A stretch of DNA of 5,775 nt from an uncultured Bacilli bacterium (GCA_947631525.1 CANRLQ010000060.1:1-5775), one strand, 5' to 3'. Positions 1-5,679 are shown, counted from the stretch's first letter. The notes: a model not told the origin generated them from the letters alone. Made by a program: numbers and translations.

Positions 1-8
1 TAGAATTA

Positions 9-176
9 TTATTTTAAATTATCATCAAACTCATAATAATTTAAAATTAAGTCAAAGTCATATTTTTTTAACCAATCAAGATTATATGATTTATTTATTT
101 CTTCAAAGCAATTATTCCAAGCATCTGGAATTTCTTCTAATGAAATATAATTTGCTAATTCTTTAATAGTATACAT
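9..176 (-). CDS. Small acidic protein of unknown function (55 aa)
   Basis: A complete short ORF read on the minus strand, from ATG at 176-174 to TAA at 11-9, followed at once by a second in-frame TAA (8-6). The start is well supported: a GGAGG ribosome binding site (minus-strand copy of 183-187) lies 6 bases upstream, and an extended -10 promoter lies just beyond it. The protein begins MYTIKELANYISLEEIPDAW and is acidic (about 12 Asp/Glu against 5 Lys, no Arg), with aromatic residues spread along it, including Trp20 and Trp35. No signal peptide, membrane segment or metal-binding cysteine pair is visible. It looks like a small soluble, largely helical protein. I do not recognise a family. It could be an acidic partner or antitoxin-like protein, or the surviving N-terminus of a longer gene, but the tandem stops and good translation signals favour an intact small gene. 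Confidence 0.72.
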   Translation of the reverse strand: MYTIKELANYISLEEIPDAWNNCFEEINKSYNLDWLKKYDFDLILNYYEFDDNLK

Positions 177-431
177 AGCTACCTCCAAGTACTTAAACTA
201 ACAAAATTATACCATATTTCCCTACAATTTTTAGATGTTGTTAATTTTTATTAATATTTATTATATAATTAATTTAACAAATGAGGAATATTTTTATATA
301 CTTATTAAAATTCCTAGAGATTAATTATTTTTTTCAAAGACAAAATAATAAAAGAAAATTATAATAAATTATAAATATTAACAATCTAGAATACTTGAAA
401 ATAAAATTATGATAAACAATCATCACCATGT
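177..431. other. Intergenic stretch without a convincing gene
   Basis: Apart from the ribosome binding site and promoter of the 55-aa gene at its left edge, this very AT-rich stretch holds no supported gene. One imperfect hairpin is visible: AGGAAT at 284-289 pairs with ATTCCT at 310-315, and an inner TTT/AAA extension follows after a bulged A. A run of seven T follows on the plus strand, but about 12 bases too late for a standard intrinsic terminator. Two tiny ORFs (281-364 plus, 334-429 minus) lack ribosome binding sites and are treated as chance. Confidence 0.6.
206..214 (-). promoter_or_regulatory. Extended -10 promoter of the 55-aa gene
   Basis: On the minus strand these bases read TGG followed by TATAAT, a perfect extended -10 element (TGn plus consensus hexamer). 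No good -35 hexamer is found 16-18 bases upstream, which is usual for extended -10 promoters. Transcription would begin near 199, giving a leader of roughly 20-25 bases that carries the GGAGG site. Confidence 0.6.
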
Positions 432-463
432 AAAAACGATGACATATTTAAGTCATCGTTTTT
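432..463. terminator. Probable bidirectional intrinsic terminator
   Basis: A perfect 12-bp stem is formed by AAAAACGATGAC (432-443) and GTCATCGTTTTT (452-463) around an 8-base AT loop. Read on the minus strand, the right arm begins immediately after the TAA stop of the kinase-like gene, and the other arm ends in five U, so it ends that transcript. On the plus strand the arm runs into seven T, so it can also stop readthrough from the left. It separates the kinase-like gene from the 55-aa gene downstream on the same strand. Confidence 0.85.
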
Positions 464-1870
464 TTATCTATGATTACCTTTATGTTCACTTATTTCACAA
501 TCATTTGTTTCATTAAAAATATTAAGATTTAAACTCGTTCCTTGTTCTTGTTTTTTTAATTCTTTCTTTTCACTTTGATACCTTTTTTCAAATTTATCAT
601 ACAAATATTTATTATTTGAATAATTAATGTTTGGATCTTTCTCATCATAAATAAAGTCGGCATCTAATATAACCAAATCTCCGCTTTTAAGAATTTTTCC
701 CCCTCGCTTGGCATCTAAAACTAGTACTTCTTCTGTCGGATTCAAATTATCTCTCCAGTGTATTATATTTTCTCTCGTTAATCTTCCAACATTAGCACTT
801 TTTATGTCAGTCCAAACTAGATTTAAATCACGCAAATTTCTAAATAATTGATATAATTCATCTTCACTAGCTTCTTTGCTTGTATCAACTCGCTCAGTAA
901 CTTCAGCAAAACAAGATTCACCATTAAACTGAAATTCTTTACGAAGCAATGGGGCAATTATATATGGATTATTTGGAAAACTTTTTGTAACTCTATCACC
1001 AAGTTTAATAACCTTATTGCCAATTAATAATACTCTTGAAAATCCATCACCATTATAAGTAATATCAGAAAATTTCACATTTTCATTTTTCATAACATCT
1101 AATACCATTAGTTTGATTACTTCTTTTAACGTTGGATTTTTCATTTTTCCAAGGTGATCAGTTTCACAAAAAATAGAATTTATTGCTTTTTCTTCATTAT
1201 TATCAATATAATCTTTCAATTGAGAAAGAGCAATAGGATTATCTTTTACAAAATTCATTAAAGTATATAAATTTTGTGCATTTTGGATAAATAAAGGTAA
1301 ATTATCATAAATAATTTGTTTATTATTTCCTTTATATTCTATTCCTAAATATGGTATATCACATTTATTTTCAACTAATATATTTAAGAACTTTCTTTGA
1401 TTTTCTTCATTTAGTCTATTTAGCATATCTAAATAAAACATTTTACTTACATCAATAGTTGCAATTGTTTTTAAAATATTATCATCAATAAAATTATCAA
1501 ATTTATTTTCATCATCATTTAAACAAACCCAAATATTATAAAATAATTGATCAACACCATCTATATAAGGATATTTTTTTAATCCTTCTACAAATTTTTC
1601 TTTAAAATTTGGTTGTTCCGTTAATATATTAGTGTTTAGTAAAAGAATATTTATATTAGACATAACAATATATGGAAGTATTTCATCAAAATGATTTGCT
1701 ATTATTTTAGCTCTTTTATTTTTGAAAAATGAACTATTTAATTTTTTTGAAATAAAATCACTTAAATTATAAAATACATCATTATAATAACTTGCCGATT
1801 TATTTTCAACTGAATGCTGTCTTATTTTTTTTGCTTCTTCAAGTAATCTGTTCAATTTTCTTTCTAGCAT
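464..1870 (-). CDS. Protein-kinase-like protein with an unidentified helical N-terminal half (468 aa)
   Basis: The C-terminal half (about residues 265-435) reads as a eukaryotic-type protein kinase fold. A glycine-containing loop (NGDGFSRV, 273-280) leads to a VIKLG strand with the presumed ATP-binding Lys289. A candidate helix-C glutamate is Glu312. A hinge-like EVTERVD segment spans 323-329. The catalytic loop TDIKSANVG (354-362) supplies Asp355, Lys357 and Asn360. LDADF (402-406) stands in place of the DFG motif, with Asp403 as the likely Mg-binding residue. The essential residues therefore seem present and an active phosphotransferase is plausible, although the His of the HRD motif is replaced by Trp/Thr and the activation region looks short. 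Residues 1-20 may be coiled coil; about 20-260 is helical, without transmembrane segments, and I recognise no family there. The tail (425-468) is charged and probably disordered. The ATG has AAGGAG 8 bases upstream. The gene is monocistronic, with its own promoter and terminator. Substrate and role are unknown; a Ser/Thr kinase or small-molecule kinase are both possible. Confidence 0.8.
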   Translation of the reverse strand: MLERKLNRLLEEAKKIRQHSVENKSASYYNDVFYNLSDFISKKLNSSFFKNKRAKIIANHFDEILPYIVMSNINILLLNTNILTEQPNFKEKFVEGLKKYPYIDGVDQLFYNIWVCLNDDENKFDNFIDDNILKTIATIDVSKMFYLDMLNRLNEENQRKFLNILVENKCDIPYLGIEYKGNNKQIIYDNLPLFIQNAQNLYTLMNFVKDNPIALSQLKDYIDNNEEKAINSIFCETDHLGKMKNPTLKEVIKLMVLDVMKNENVKFSDITYNGDGFSRVLLIGNKVIKLGDRVTKSFPNNPYIIAPLLRKEFQFNGESCFAEVTERVDTSKEASEDELYQLFRNLRDLNLVWTDIKSANVGRLTRENIIHWRDNLNPTEEVLVLDAKRGGKILKSGDLVILDADFIYDEKDPNINYSNNKYLYDKFEKRYQSEKKELKKQEQGTSLNLNIFNETNDCEISEHKGNHR

Positions 1871-1878
1871 AATTCTTT

Positions 1879-1900
1879 CTCCTTCTATTATATTATAACA
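1879..1900 (-). promoter_or_regulatory. Extended -10 promoter and ribosome binding site of the kinase-like gene
   Basis: Reading the minus strand, TGT then TATAAT (1900-1892) forms a perfect extended -10 element, and AAGGAG (1884-1879) is the ribosome binding site. A start about 6-7 bases beyond the -10 would fall near 1885, so the mRNA would begin almost at the ribosome binding site with a leader of only about 15 bases. No convincing -35 hexamer is present. A second, overlapping AT-rich -10-like stretch makes the exact start uncertain. Confidence 0.55.
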
Positions 1901-1920
1901 TAATTTTTTAAATTAATTTA

Positions 1921-2173
1921 TTAAAGTTGTAAATATCTTTCACAATCACTCCATTGAAATAAAAAATCTTATAGGTATTTTGATACACTTATCAAAACTT
2001 ATAGGAGTTAATATTTTTTTCAACTTTTCTAATGATATTCTTTAATCTATTATATAATAATTAATATCGTTTTGCTCTTTAGACATATAATCACTTTTTT
2101 CTTGATAAAACAGCATAACATTTTGGTTAAATTAAAGCAAAGCAATAACTTTTGCTGAAGTAAAATTTAAGAT
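1921..2173 (-). pseudogene. Probable decayed coding remnant, unidentified
   Basis: On the minus strand, one frame from 2173 to 1946 has only two internal stops (TAA at 2134-2132 and 2044-2042) in 75 codons, far fewer than this AT-rich DNA should give by chance. The translated pieces look protein-like: TSAKVIALL, then FNQNVMLFYQEKSDYMSKEQ and following residues, then RISLEKLKKIL and following residues. A different frame at 1968-1921 reads DFLFQWSDCERYLQL and a stop, which looks like a genuine C-terminus. This fits a gene inactivated by two stops and a frameshift. No start with a ribosome binding site is seen, and I cannot name the parent family. It sits between two divergent genes, and its upstream end overlaps the promoter region of the plus-strand gene. 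It could still be chance; confidence is low. Confidence 0.3.
1968..2005. repeat. 8-bp direct repeats flanking a perfect hairpin
   Basis: CTTATAGG occurs at 1968-1975 and again at 1998-2005. Between them lies a perfect 8-bp inverted repeat, TTTTGATA (1978-1985) and TATCAAAA (1990-1997), with a 4-base loop (CACT). The arrangement resembles a tiny inserted palindrome with a duplicated flank, or a regulator site. There is no T-tract directly after the hairpin on either strand, so it is not a normal terminator. It lies inside the probable gene remnant. Confidence 0.5.
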
Positions 2174-2235
2174 TTAAAAATTTGACACTTAAAAATTTTT
2201 GTGATATCATAACACTCAATTTAAGATGTTATCAT
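2164..2235. promoter_or_regulatory. Candidate operators around the 193-aa gene promoter
   Basis: Three repeat patterns overlap the promoter. AATTTAAGAT occurs exactly at 2164-2173 (upstream of -35) and at 2218-2227 (around +1), 54 bp apart, close to five helical turns. TTAAAAATTT recurs with a 15-bp period at 2174-2183 and 2189-2198, overlapping the -35 box. ATCATAACA (2206-2214) and TGTTATCAT (2227-2235) form an inverted repeat with one mismatched pair, running from the -10 into the leader. Because transcription starts inside the dyad, it would act as a DNA site rather than an RNA hairpin. Repressor binding is inference; the DNA is AT-rich, so some of this may be chance. Confidence 0.4.
2182..2210 (+). 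promoter_or_regulatory. Near-consensus sigma-A promoter of the 193-aa gene
   Basis: A perfect TTGACA (2182-2187), a 17-base spacer and TATCAT (2205-2210) preceded by TGA, giving an extended -10. This is the strongest promoter in the window. Transcription should start near 2217, giving a leader of about 30 bases with GGAGG at 2236-2240. Confidence 0.82.
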
Positions 2236-2245
2236 GGAGGGTATT

Positions 2246-2827
2246 ATGAAAAAAAGAGATTCTTTGTTGATGTTGAAATATATGATATCAGAAGGATTTA
2301 ATCCTAATAGTTATCGAAGAATATTAGAATTGTTACAATCTGCACCATTATCATTATCAAAAGATTTAACAAAATATAACCCATATCTATTATCTGATAA
2401 AGTAGTTTATTTAGAGTTGGATGAATGTGGTATTGATGGAGCATATGGTTATTTAGAAGATTCAAAAATTGTTGTTCCTAAATCACTATATAATGATGAC
2501 CATTTCCTACATACACAAACACTAAGACCATATAAAAAATTTAATTATGGAACTCCAAACATTAATGAATTTGATGTTGCTGTCTTTTGTGAAGATTCTT
2601 TAGAAGAAAAATCTACTAATATTTATAAAACTATTGTTAATAGTTTAAATTTCAATAATGTATATTTTGGATTTATCACAGAAATGCATCCAGAAATTGA
2701 TTATAGTAATCAAAGGCTAATTTATGTTTTCCACCAGTTAATGAATCAATTGAATAGTGGTTATAAATTATCATATGAAACAATTAGTGAGGAAAATAAA
2801 AAATTATATTTAATCAAAAAAAAATAG
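2246..2827 (+). CDS. Protein of unknown function (193 aa)
   Basis: The start is placed at ATG 2246, five bases after GGAGG (2236-2240). An earlier in-frame ATG at 2234 overlaps that same ribosome binding site and has no site of its own. The protein starts MKKRDSLLMLKY. It has a helical N-terminal segment (about 3-32), a middle part rich in predicted strands (DKVVYLELDE at 51-60, GYLEDSKIVV at 68-77, FDVAVFCED at 109-117), and a mixed C-terminal region ending in a lysine-rich tail. There is no signal peptide, transmembrane helix or helix-turn-helix. Cys61 and Cys115 are too isolated to suggest a metal site. I do not recognise a family and give no function. It is a single-gene unit with a strong, possibly regulated promoter and its own terminator, which suggests expression under specific conditions. 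It is divergent from the kinase-like gene, with the gene remnant between them. Confidence 0.8.
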   Translation: MKKRDSLLMLKYMISEGFNPNSYRRILELLQSAPLSLSKDLTKYNPYLLSDKVVYLELDECGIDGAYGYLEDSKIVVPKSLYNDDHFLHTQTLRPYKKFNYGTPNINEFDVAVFCEDSLEEKSTNIYKTIVNSLNFNNVYFGFITEMHPEIDYSNQRLIYVFHQLMNQLNSGYKLSYETISEENKKLYLIKKK

Positions 2828-2876
2828 AGGTGTCAAAGACATAGAATTATTTTTAATCTTTGTTACCTCTTTTTTT
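2826..2876 (+). terminator. Strong intrinsic terminator of the 193-aa gene
   Basis: AGAGGT..CAAAGA (2826-2839) pairs with TCTTTG..ACCTCT (2857-2870), giving a 14-position stem with one wobble and one mismatch, a 17-base loop and a run of T directly after (2871-2876, with the arm's last base adding one more). The left arm begins within the TAG stop codon. Confidence 0.88.
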
Positions 2877-3166
2877 GATAATAAGAAATAATTAAATAAA
2901 TTTAAATATACTACTTAAATTTATAATTTTATAAAAAAGGTGACAATTAAGTCAATATTAGCCAAATAAGAATCATGAAATTACTGATATTATCTTACTT
3001 ATAGTTTTATTTTTTACATTATTCTCAATCATAATATCAATTTTATAATCTATTTATTTTTACATTTCATGCTCAATTATAGGTAGAACTAATATGTACA
3101 ATACTACCTTATAAAATTATTATAAAAAACAACAAAGCTATTTTTGATAAAAAAGTATTACAGTAA
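2877..3166. other. Intergenic stretch with inverted repeats, no supported gene
   Basis: No ORF with a ribosome binding site is present. A perfect 10-bp inverted repeat lies at 2896-2905 (ATAAATTTAA) and 2915-2924, built only of A and T. A second, AGGTAG at 3081-3086 and CTACCT at 3104-3109, has a 17-base loop and no T-tract on either strand. One plus-strand frame is open from 2962 to 3045 and again from 3049 to 3111, interrupted by a single TAA. It encodes a hydrophobic stretch (IILLIVLFFTLFSIIISIL) and could be a trace of a lost membrane protein. No strong terminator is seen for the folate gene ending at 3167; only weak, mostly A-U hairpins near 3126-3167 followed by T-runs on the minus strand. 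Confidence 0.5.
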
Positions 3167-3646
3167 TTATCTTTTATATACTAAATGTTTATATTTTATG
3201 TTTTTATATTGATTTTCTGATAATAATTCCTCTTGCCATTCATCTTTATCAAACATTGGGAAAAAAACATCTGCATCTTGATCAGATTGTTCAATTCTTG
3301 TTAATAACATCTTATTAGCATACGGAATTAGTTGTCGATAAACCTGACTACCGCCAATAACCATAACTTCTTGATTTAACTTTTCAATATAAGTAAGTAA
3401 TTCTTCAATATTATGAATAACTATAATTTGATGGCATAAATCTACCTCTTGGTGAGTTAAAACAATATGTTTTCGATAAGGTAGCAGTTTAGGTAAGGAT
3501 TTCAAAGTATTCATACCCATGACAATAGGTTTATTAATTGTGTTTTCCTTAAAAAATTTTAAATCTTCTGGAATATGCCAAATTAATTGATTATTCTTTC
3601 CTAATTCATTATTTTTACCAATAGCAGCAATTAAAGTAATATCCAT
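3167..3646 (-). CDS. folA: Dihydrofolate reductase (159 aa)
   Basis: Reduces dihydrofolate to tetrahydrofolate with NADPH in the cytoplasm, supplying one-carbon units for thymidylate, purines and methionine; it is the trimethoprim target. The start is ATG at 3646, 7 bases after AGGAGG (3659-3654); an in-frame ATG eight codons earlier has no ribosome binding site. Length and motifs are typical: IAAIGKNNELG (6-16), the active-site block WHIPEDLKFF (23-32) with catalytic Asp28, substrate-binding Arg58 in LPYRK, LTHQ (63-66) as in the Lactobacillus casei enzyme, GGSQVY (98-103), and Thr116. Odd point: the usual MGR[RKH]T cofactor motif is MGMNT (43-47), so the arginine near the NADPH phosphates is Met45. 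No thyA lies next to it, though the two are often adjacent in Bacillota. It lies 126 bases downstream of the ABC exporter on the same strand and may have its own promoter. Identity is secure; full activity with the Met45 change is inference. Confidence 0.95.
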   Translation of the reverse strand: MDITLIAAIGKNNELGKNNQLIWHIPEDLKFFKENTINKPIVMGMNTLKSLPKLLPYRKHIVLTHQEVDLCHQIIVIHNIEELLTYIEKLNQEVMVIGGSQVYRQLIPYANKMLLTRIEQSDQDADVFFPMFDKDEWQEELLSENQYKNIKYKHLVYKR

Positions 3647-3676
3647 ACTATTTCCTCCTATATCATACAATATTTT

Positions 3677-3704
3677 ATTATTACATTAGTAGTATGTAAT
3701 TCAA
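3677..3704 (-). promoter_or_regulatory. Possible folA promoter containing a dyad
   Basis: On the minus strand, TTGAAT (3704-3699), a 16-base spacer and AATAAT (3682-3677) preceded by TGT make a moderate promoter. Its spacer is filled by the inverted repeat TTACAT (3681-3686) / ATGTAA (3694-3699) with a 7-base centre, a typical place for a repressor site. Transcription would start near 3670. Between here and the exporter stop there is only an all-A/T hairpin, so readthrough from the exporter is also possible. The remainder of 3647-3772 shows nothing else. Confidence 0.35.
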
Positions 3705-3772
3705 ATTTTAGTGTTTATTGATATATTTTAATGAAATTTTTACTAAAAAATACAAAACAATTTAAATATCCT

Positions 3773-5533
3773 TTATATTTTTCTCCTAAATTCCAATTCA
3801 TATAAATTTTGATATTTTTTACTTCTTGCTAATAATTCTTCATGTGTTCCCTCGTCAATTACTTTACCTTCATCAATTAACAAAATACGATCACTATTAA
3901 TAACAGTAGATAAACGATGTGCAATTATTAAAATAGTATATTCACCTTGCATATTTTGAATAGATTTTTGTATTTCAGCTTGAATTTCATTATCTAAAGC
4001 ACTTGTTGCCTCATCAAATAAAATAATCTCAGTTTTTAAAATAAGGGCTCTAGCAATAGCAAGTCTTTGTTTTTGTCCACCAGATAAAGTAACTCCACCT
4101 TCTCCAACGACGGTATCATACCCATATTTAAGTGTCATAATAAAATCATGTAAACAAGCCATTTTACAAGCATTTATCATTTCTTCTTCTGTTATATCTT
4201 CTTTAATAATTTTTAAATTATCACGAATACTCATGTTAAAAATATAAGGATTTTGACTAATAATTGATAAGTTACCACGAATAGAATCCTTATCTAAATC
4301 TGTTATAGAATTGCCATCAATTAGGACGCTCCCACTTTTTGGATAATAAAGACCCGCAATTAGATTAAAAATAGTTGATTTACCACTTCCACTTTTTCCA
4401 ACAAAAGATACTGTTTCATTTGGTTTAATTTTAAAACTAATATCTCTTAATACTTCTTGATCATTTTCATATTGGAAAGTAACATTTTTAAATTCAATTT
4501 CCCCTTCTACTTTTGTAAGTTTCTTTGTACCAAATTTTTCTTTAGGAAATTTATCTCCTTCTAAGATATCAAAGATTTTCTCAGCAGATAAATTAAATGT
4601 TTTTAAAAAATCAAAAAAATTTTCAAAATTAAAAGAAATACTCATAATACGTTCTCTATATTCTAAAATAATTAACATAATAGCTACTTCAAGTTCACCA
4701 TTTATAATAAATGAAACACCAATAATCATAATTAAAAAATCTAACAAATCACGAATATTATTATTTATTAAGCGAAATTTAGAACGTGTATAATTTCTTA
4801 TATAAAAAGCTCTATTTAAATTATCAATTTTCTCATTTGCATTTTTTACAAAACTAGATTCAGCATTTAGAATTTTAATATCTTTAGTTCCTCTTACTAA
4901 CTCACTAATGAAACCAGATGTATTCTCTTTAATTGTTTTAACAATTTTATTTTTTTCTTGAATTTTATTAGCTGCATATTTTTGACTAGAATAAAGAATT
5001 ATTAAAAATAAAAAATAAATCAAAAAAATTACCTTATTCAAAAAAAATATGCTGATAAAAATTCCAATATTTGATAAAATCAATGTACTATAATCAACAA
5101 TAGTATTAAATACTTCTGCTAAATTACTTGTATCTTCATTAATCCTTTCAATAAACAAACCACTAGAATTAGTATTTAAGGTATGCATATCAATTTTTAG
5201 CGTTTCTTTTGTTAATTCAGATTGTATATTTTTTTTAATAGCAAAGTAAAAACGACTCATAAAATAGTTATTACAAAATCGAATTAAATTGTATAATAAT
5301 TCAATAAATAGTATTGCACATGTAATAAGTATTAATTGTTCCCATAAAGAACTTGTTAAAGCAACAATTCTTCTAGCTGTTAATAAAGGACTTAATATAC
5401 TTAAAACACAATAAGTAACACAACCTAATAAGATAAAAATGAAATATTTTTTATCTTTTTTAGCAAATGTATATGTTTTTTTTAAATAATCAAAAAATCC
5501 GTGTAAATTTTTTTCGACTTTTTTCTCATTCAT
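3773..5533 (-). CDS. ABC exporter half-transporter, ABCB/MsbA-like (586 aa)
   Basis: A membrane exporter that would work as a homodimer, using ATP to export a hydrophobic compound, lipid, drug or peptide; the substrate cannot be read from the sequence. The start is ATG 5533, 9 bases after AAGGAG; a TTG six codons upstream overlaps that site and is not used. The N-terminal part (about 30-295) has six hydrophobic helices (about 30-50, 66-84, 149-166, 167-183, 264-278, 282-292), as in the type I exporter fold. The nucleotide-binding domain is complete: A-loop Tyr355, Walker A GKSGSGKS (379-386, Lys385), Q-loop Gln427, signature LSGGQ (483-487), Walker B ending Asp507-Glu508, D-loop SALD (511-514) and switch His539. 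There is no N-terminal C39 peptidase domain, so it is not a self-processing bacteriocin exporter. No partner half-transporter is adjacent, which supports a homodimer. A regulator is divergent upstream; folA follows on the same strand. Confidence 0.93.
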   Translation of the reverse strand: MNEKKVEKNLHGFFDYLKKTYTFAKKDKKYFIFILLGCVTYCVLSILSPLLTARRIVALTSSLWEQLILITCAILFIELLYNLIRFCNNYFMSRFYFAIKKNIQSELTKETLKIDMHTLNTNSSGLFIERINEDTSNLAEVFNTIVDYSTLILSNIGIFISIFFLNKVIFLIYFLFLIILYSSQKYAANKIQEKNKIVKTIKENTSGFISELVRGTKDIKILNAESSFVKNANEKIDNLNRAFYIRNYTRSKFRLINNNIRDLLDFLIMIIGVSFIINGELEVAIMLIILEYRERIMSISFNFENFFDFLKTFNLSAEKIFDILEGDKFPKEKFGTKKLTKVEGEIEFKNVTFQYENDQEVLRDISFKIKPNETVSFVGKSGSGKSTIFNLIAGLYYPKSGSVLIDGNSITDLDKDSIRGNLSIISQNPYIFNMSIRDNLKIIKEDITEEEMINACKMACLHDFIMTLKYGYDTVVGEGGVTLSGGQKQRLAIARALILKTEIILFDEATSALDNEIQAEIQKSIQNMQGEYTILIIAHRLSTVINSDRILLIDEGKVIDEGTHEELLARSKKYQNLYELEFRRKI

Positions 5534-5559
5534 ACTGATAAACTCCTTCAACTATTTAT

Positions 5560-5588
5560 ATTATAATAGAAAAATATCTATTTGGAAA
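5560..5588 (-). promoter_or_regulatory. Promoter of the ABC exporter
   Basis: On the minus strand, a perfect TATAAT (5565-5560) lies 17 bases from TTTCCA (5588-5583), which matches the -35 consensus at four of six positions. The start would be near 5553, giving a leader of about 20 bases with AAGGAG (5548-5543). Confidence 0.6.
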
Positions 5589-5591
5589 GTC

Positions 5592-5620
5592 TTTAAATAA
5601 AATAATAAAAATGTTATAAT
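5592..5620 (+). promoter_or_regulatory. Promoter of the divergent regulator gene
   Basis: TTTAAA (5592-5597), a 17-base spacer and a perfect TATAAT (5615-5620) preceded by TGT, so again an extended -10. Its -35 box lies just a few bases from the -35 box of the exporter promoter on the other strand, so one bound regulator could affect both genes. Confidence 0.6.
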
Positions 5621-5645
5621 AGTGCAATATATGTAAAAAGTGTGT

Positions 5646-5659
5646 TACAATATGTTGTA
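5646..5659. promoter_or_regulatory. Small dyad in the regulator leader, possible operator
   Basis: TACAA (5646-5650) and TTGTA (5655-5659) form a perfect inverted repeat around TATG, about 20-33 bases after the likely start of the regulator transcript. A related half-site-like CAATAT occurs at 5625-5630 and again at 5648-5653, 23 bases apart. Position and shape suit autoregulation, but the site is short. Confidence 0.3.
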
Positions 5660-5679
5660 TCATTTAGGAGGGAGATAAT

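Noticed and set aside
281..364. 27-codon plus-strand ORF in the left spacer
   Set aside because: No ribosome binding site, no promoter and low-complexity composition; expected by chance.
334..429. 31-codon minus-strand ORF giving a hydrophobic peptide, reminiscent of small membrane toxins
   Set aside because: It lies directly beyond the terminator of the kinase-like gene, has no ribosome binding site, and its hydrophobicity follows from T-rich DNA. No antisense RNA promoter could be supported.
1946..1948. TGA read as tryptophan (genetic code 4), which would lengthen the remnant frame
   Set aside because: The real genes here use TGG for tryptophan and contain no in-frame TGA, so the standard bacterial code is the simpler reading.
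2136..2156. AGCAAA/TTTGCT inverted repeat upstream of the 193-aa gene
   Set aside because: Only 6 bp with a 9-base loop, away from the promoter core; not distinguishable from chance.
2234..2245. Four-codon longer start for the 193-aa protein
   Set aside because: This ATG overlaps the GGAGG that serves the ATG at 2246 and has no site of its own.
3081..3109. AGGTAG/CTACCT hairpin as a terminator
   Set aside because: A 6-bp stem with a 17-base loop and no T-tract on either strand.
3647..3670. Eight-codon longer start for dihydrofolate reductase
   Set aside because: The extension covers the AGGAGG site and does not resemble the N-terminus of the family; the ATG at 3646 aligns with known enzymes.
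5534..5551. TTG start six codons upstream for the ABC exporter
   Set aside because: The extension encodes the ribosome binding site itself; ATG at 5533 is properly spaced.
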